A stretch of 8,037 nucleotides of DNA from Promethearchaeota archaeon. GTDB lineage: Archaea; Asgardarchaeota; Lokiarchaeia; Sigynarchaeales; SOKP01. The notes under the pieces were generated by a model. That model had not been told where the DNA came from. It ran no database searches and was given only the letters and a program-made list of their open reading frames with translations. The DNA lies in the NCBI GenBank assembly GCA_016839655.1, contig JAEOTW010000402.1, forward strand, positions 1-8,037. Reading direction: 5' to 3'. The translations under genes were made by a program, and so were the position numbers. This document shows, in pieces, positions 4,779 to 8,037 of the stretch (positions within the stretch are counted from its first letter, which is position 1; the number at the start of each line of letters is the position of its first letter).

Positions 4779-5306
4779 ATGTCACTTTATGTATTTAAGG
4801 TTATAATAATTGGACCTGGAGCTGTCGGAAAAACTTCACTATTACACCGATTTGTCGAGAATAAATTTTCATTTCGATATAAGTTAACAATAGGGGCAGA
4901 TTTTTTATCAAAAATTATTGATTACAATGATTCAACAGTAAAATTGCAGATATGGGATATTGGGGGTCAAGATAGATATAAATTTTTAAGATCTAGCTTT
5001 TTTGATGGTGCTAATGGGGCATTAATAGTTTTTGATATTTCTCGATGGCATACATTTGAAGAACTTGAAGATTGGCTATCAGATTTACGAGAATATGCAG
5101 GTAAAAATATTCCTTTTGCCGTTATTGGAAATAAAGTAGATTTGATTGATAAAAGAGATGAACTTTATGAGAGAGAAAGTGGTGAAGTATTTGCTAAAAA
5201 AGAAGAAACATTCTATATTGAAACATCTGCGAAAACCGGTGAAAAAGTAGAAGAAGCATTTTTAAACCTCACAGAAAAAATGGTTAAGAAAGTGGGTTCC
5301 AAATAA
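4779..5306 (+). CDS. Ras/Rab-like small GTPase, copy 3 of 3 (diverged)
   Basis: This 175-residue GTPase has complete motifs: GPGAVGKT (12-19), Thr37 in TIGADF, WDIGGQDR (59-66) with Gln64, NKVD (118-121) and ETSAK (148-152). It is about 47% identical to the first copy by hand alignment with a single one-residue gap near residue 54. It keeps the Rab-like switch I and the Arf-like IGGQ of its neighbours. At the position of Ras Gly12 it has Gly, unlike the Ala and Ser of copies 1 and 2. Its helix after switch II differs (RSSFFDGANG against RRNFYEGT), so it may recognise different partners. It has no cysteine and a short basic end (KKVGSK), so again no prenylation site. Its stop codon lies 6 bp from the stop of the convergent helicase gene. 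Confidence 0.93.
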   Translation: MSLYVFKVIIIGPGAVGKTSLLHRFVENKFSFRYKLTIGADFLSKIIDYNDSTVKLQIWDIGGQDRYKFLRSSFFDGANGALIVFDISRWHTFEELEDWLSDLREYAGKNIPFAVIGNKVDLIDKRDELYERESGEVFAKKEETFYIETSAKTGEKVEEAFLNLTEKMVKKVGSK

Positions 5307-5331
5307 ATTGTCTTAAGAATCCACAATTTTT
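5305..5331 (+). terminator. Candidate hairpin plus T-tract at the end of the third GTPase
   Basis: AAATTGT (5305-5311) pairs perfectly with ACAATTT (5323-5329) across an 11-nt loop, and the second arm runs into TTTTT (5327-5331). The left arm overlaps the GTPase stop codon. The right arm lies inside the last codons of the convergent helicase gene. The stem is short and AT-rich, so the hairpin is weak. The T-tract alone may be what acts in an archaeon. Confidence 0.4.
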
Positions 5332-8037
5332 AATAATCCTAATGATATGAGATTTGTATAAAATTTTGATTTATTTCGTTTAATCATTTCATTTTTGAGA
5401 TCTTCATATTCAAATAATAAATCGTCTAATTTCTTTTTAGTTGATTTTATGTCATTGTTAATAAATTTGATATCTTCTTCCAATTTTTCAAAATAACCTA
5501 ATCGTTCTTTCTTCCTTTCTGTGTCTGTTATTTTTTCTATATTATGTAATTGACGCGTTGTGGGTCTTTTGTTTTCCTTTTGCTCTAAAATTTTTGTTAA
5601 TGATTCGAGTTTAAGATTTAGAGTTCTTCTTTTATGAGAGTATATTTTTTCTTTTTTCTTTTTCTCTTGGTTAAAAATATTATCATTTAGAATTTTAATT
5701 TCTCTCTTCCAGATGGATGTTTTCAATTTAACAATCTTTTTTGCTTCTTCCTGTAGATTGTTGATAAGATCATAATCCATATCCATATTCTCACTCTTTT
5801 CATCTAACAAGAAAATTTCATGAATATTTTTAATATCTAATATTACATCAGCAAGATCATCAATTTTAAATCCATTTTTATCAACTACAATAGCAGAAAT
5901 TTGACTCTCAATTATATATCCCTGAAACTTGACTGAAAATATAAAAAGATATAATTCTTTTTCTTGAATTGATTTAAGATCATAATGTTTTTCGATTCCT
6001 TTGCGTCTTATAATTAATACACTCAAATTTCCATTAAATTCATCGCTTAGACAATAATCTATGATATTATTAATCAGTGGGTGCCCTAAAGCGAAAAAGT
6101 CAATTTCTTCTTTATTTCTAGCACGATCTAAACTGAAAGTCCCCAAATACTCATTTTGAAATTGAAATTTTGAATTTTTTAATAAATTATCGTTTAGAAT
6201 AATTTTAGAAGAAAAATTAAAATCTTTAGAGATTTTTCCGTTAAGTTCTTGAATATCTACTAAATTTCCATACAAATGCTCTTGATTATCGAAAAATAAT
6301 TTCATTAGCAAATATAATTCGTTATGAGTAAGTTTTACATCCACACATGATGCTAGCGACGTGATTAATCCCTCCATTTGAAATGATTTCTTATCAATCA
6401 TGAGATCATCTAATTGCATCTCAATTTCTTTTGCTTTTCTAATTTCTTCATCAAGAGTTCGATAAAATTCGTTTAATTTCTTGCGTTTTTTCCCATCTTC
6501 CTCAGCGAAAATTACTCCTTTAAAGTCTTTTTCGATCCTCCCAATTATCGGTTCTAAAATTCCAATAGATTCTTCAAAAAGATTAATCCTTTTTATTATG
6601 GCATGGATTATATCTGTTTCAACTGTTCCTTCCATAAAGATATTATAAATATAAATTTCTTTTGATTTCTGGCCAATTCGATCCAATCTACCGATCCTTT
6701 GCTCAAGTTTCATTGGATTCCAAGGTAAATCATAATTTATTAGGACACGACAGAATTGGAAATTCCTACCTTCACCTCCAATTTCAGTGGAAATCAAAAT
6801 TGAGAACTTCTTACTAGATCTAAATCTTTCAACTGACTCATCCTTTTGGGTCTTATCTAAACCCCCAAAAAACAGTTCAACATCGAAATTAGTATTATGG
6901 CTCTCTATTAGAGATTTCAGGAATTTCAAAGTATCTACAAATTGAGTGAATATTATTATTTTCTCTTGAGAGTTTTGTGAATAAATTTCATCTATTAATT
7001 CAAGTAATTTAGCTGATTTCGAGTCATAAGGTAAAGCGTTAAGTTTATCATAATATTCTTTTAATATTTTCTCTTGATTAAGAAGATCAATTGCTTCTTC
7101 TTTTTTTTCTTTAGTATATTTATTATTAAACACATCAAATATTTCACTTTCAAGGAAATGATCCTCCAACTCTGCTTCATAATATTCAGGATCTCCTTCT
7201 TTTATTATCTTAGTATCCAGAAAAATATCCTTATATCTACCTAGTTGATCTAACCTCCTTTCAATGCTTTTTAGAAACGCCTGTTTTGAACTAGTTAAAA
7301 GTTTTTGTAAAGTTGTAATTATGAAACCAATCCCCACGTTTTCTTTGCTTAATGAAGAATTATAAACTTTTGCTAAGTAGAGCCGTATCTCATTATACAC
7401 ATCTAATTCTTGTTGAGTGGGATTTATCATTAACGTATTTACGATTCTTTTGTTTAATAGATCATCAGAAAATACATTTTTCTTTCGGTTTCTAATTAAA
7501 AATTTAGATAATGTGTGATCATCTTCAATTCTTTTTAACAGTCCTAATTTAAAAGAATCATCCTGCACTTCTGTAAGAATATGGTTTAAATTTTTATTTC
7601 TGTCAATATATTTCATGTCTTTAAGAAGTTTTATAGTGTTTTTAACTTCGAAATTATTCAGTTTATCAATATTATTCAAGTTAGTAATTAGTAAGTTAAT
7701 GAATGGCATGTTCTTTCTAAAATGTTCAAAGTCGCTAAAGTTTTCGAACGTTTCTGGAGAGATTAGCTCAATTAGTGAAAATAATTCAAATGAATGAAGT
7801 TGTAATGGTGTTGCAGTTAATAATAGCATACTCTCTGAATTTAAACTCAGATCTTTAGCTAATTCATAATTCAGGGTTTCACGATAATTTCCGGTCATCG
7901 CATTAATGAAATATCTTCTTAAATGATGCGCTTCATCAAATATTACAATATCCCATGATATGCTTGATAATAATTCGATATAATTTTTATTTCGAGCAAA
8001 CTGAAGTGAACAAATAATTAAATTATCATAATAGAAA
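5313..8037 (-). CDS. SNF2/RapA-like superfamily 2 helicase, 5' end beyond the window
   Basis: This is the C-terminal 907 residues of a large Swi2/Snf2 ATPase. The minus-strand frame stays open to the right edge, so the true start lies outside and motif I is not visible. Numbering from the first visible residue, motif II is DEAH (34-37, in WDIVIFDEAHH). Motif III is TATP (74-77). The second RecA-like domain has IIIFTQF (360-366), motif V STEIGGEGRNF (416-426) and motif VI QRIGRLDRIGQ (446-456) with both arginine-finger positions. The insert between them (LIRNRKK, then a helical region) resembles RapA-type proteins. After the ATPase come a region with FFALGHPL (647-654), also seen in RapA-like and DISARM DrmD-like helicases, and a highly charged probable coiled coil (about 755-890). 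An ATP-driven DNA or nucleoprotein translocase is expected. A recycling role like RapA or a defence role are both possible; the neighbours here do not decide. An internal ATG at 7896-7898 is not the start, because DEAH lies before it. Confidence 0.9.
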   Translation of the reverse strand, partial: FYYDNLIICSLQFARNKNYIELLSSISWDIVIFDEAHHLRRYFINAMTGNYRETLNYELAKDLSLNSESMLLLTATPLQLHSFELFSLIELISPETFENFSDFEHFRKNMPFINLLITNLNNIDKLNNFEVKNTIKLLKDMKYIDRNKNLNHILTEVQDDSFKLGLLKRIEDDHTLSKFLIRNRKKNVFSDDLLNKRIVNTLMINPTQQELDVYNEIRLYLAKVYNSSLSKENVGIGFIITTLQKLLTSSKQAFLKSIERRLDQLGRYKDIFLDTKIIKEGDPEYYEAELEDHFLESEIFDVFNNKYTKEKKEEAIDLLNQEKILKEYYDKLNALPYDSKSAKLLELIDEIYSQNSQEKIIIFTQFVDTLKFLKSLIESHNTNFDVELFFGGLDKTQKDESVERFRSSKKFSILISTEIGGEGRNFQFCRVLINYDLPWNPMKLEQRIGRLDRIGQKSKEIYIYNIFMEGTVETDIIHAIIKRINLFEESIGILEPIIGRIEKDFKGVIFAEEDGKKRKKLNEFYRTLDEEIRKAKEIEMQLDDLMIDKKSFQMEGLITSLASCVDVKLTHNELYLLMKLFFDNQEHLYGNLVDIQELNGKISKDFNFSSKIILNDNLLKNSKFQFQNEYLGTFSLDRARNKEEIDFFALGHPLINNIIDYCLSDEFNGNLSVLIIRRKGIEKHYDLKSIQEKELYLFIFSVKFQGYIIESQISAIVVDKNGFKIDDLADVILDIKNIHEIFLLDEKSENMDMDYDLINNLQEEAKKIVKLKTSIWKREIKILNDNIFNQEKKKKEKIYSHKRRTLNLKLESLTKILEQKENKRPTTRQLHNIEKITDTERKKERLGYFEKLEEDIKFINNDIKSTKKKLDDLLFEYEDLKNEMIKRNKSKFYTNLISLGLLKIVDS

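Noticed and set aside
7615..7797. Plus-strand open frame of 60 codons antisense to the helicase
   Set aside because: It lies within the conserved SNF2 reading frame. The translation is low-complexity with no domain.
7896..7898. ATG on the minus strand as the start of the helicase gene
   Set aside because: The same frame continues upstream without a stop to the window edge and encodes the DEAH motif, so this is an internal methionine.

Overview
The window is strongly AT-rich archaeal-type DNA. Its gene content points to an Asgard archaeon, most likely Lokiarchaeia-like. The main reason is a tandem set of three Ras/Rab-like small GTPases with the full eukaryote-type G1-G5 motif set. They sit beside typically archaeal genes: a TM1367-type cyclophilin-like protein, a DUF4213/DUF364 protein and a RapA-like SNF2 helicase. 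TATA-like boxes lie just upstream of several start codons, which also suits an archaeon. The lineage is inferred from gene content only.

Layout. Positions 102-707 (+) encode a six-helix ferric-reductase-type haem membrane protein with no flavin/NAD domain. Two minus-strand genes follow, 20 bp apart and probably co-transcribed: the cyclophilin-like protein (1869-1486), then a class I SAM methyltransferase (1465-746). A 157-bp divergent intergenic region (1870-2026) separates these from a plus-strand pair. That pair is a cysteine-containing protein resembling the ATC-hydrolase/'methanogen output' domain (2027-2470) and a DUF4213-DUF364 putative metal-chelation protein (2497-3309).

The three GTPases follow at 3378-3908, 4119-4649 and 4779-5306. 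Each has its own upstream region of 68 to 210 bp. The first two are close paralogues (about 65% identical by hand alignment) and the third is more distant (about 47% to the first). All three combine a Rab-like switch I (TIG-V/A-D/E) with an Arf-like switch II (WDIGGQ). None contains a cysteine, so none can be prenylated.

On the minus strand, 5313 to the right edge (8037) is the 3' part of a large SNF2/RapA-like helicase gene. Its reading frame stays open to the window edge, and the DEAH box lies upstream of the first internal ATG that could be mistaken for a start. It converges on the third GTPase gene with only 6 bp between stop codons.

How the genes work together: the MTase/cyclophilin-like pair and the ATC-hydrolase-like/DUF364 pair look like two small operons. 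The GTPases look like a locally expanded family with separate promoters rather than one operon. I see no tRNA, rRNA, CRISPR array, insertion sequence or long repeat. No stretch above 300 bp lacks a gene. I do not see a clearly new multi-gene system. The best candidates for follow-up are the cysteine-free hybrid GTPase array, the ATC-hydrolase-like/DUF364 pair, and the dyad around the first promoter.
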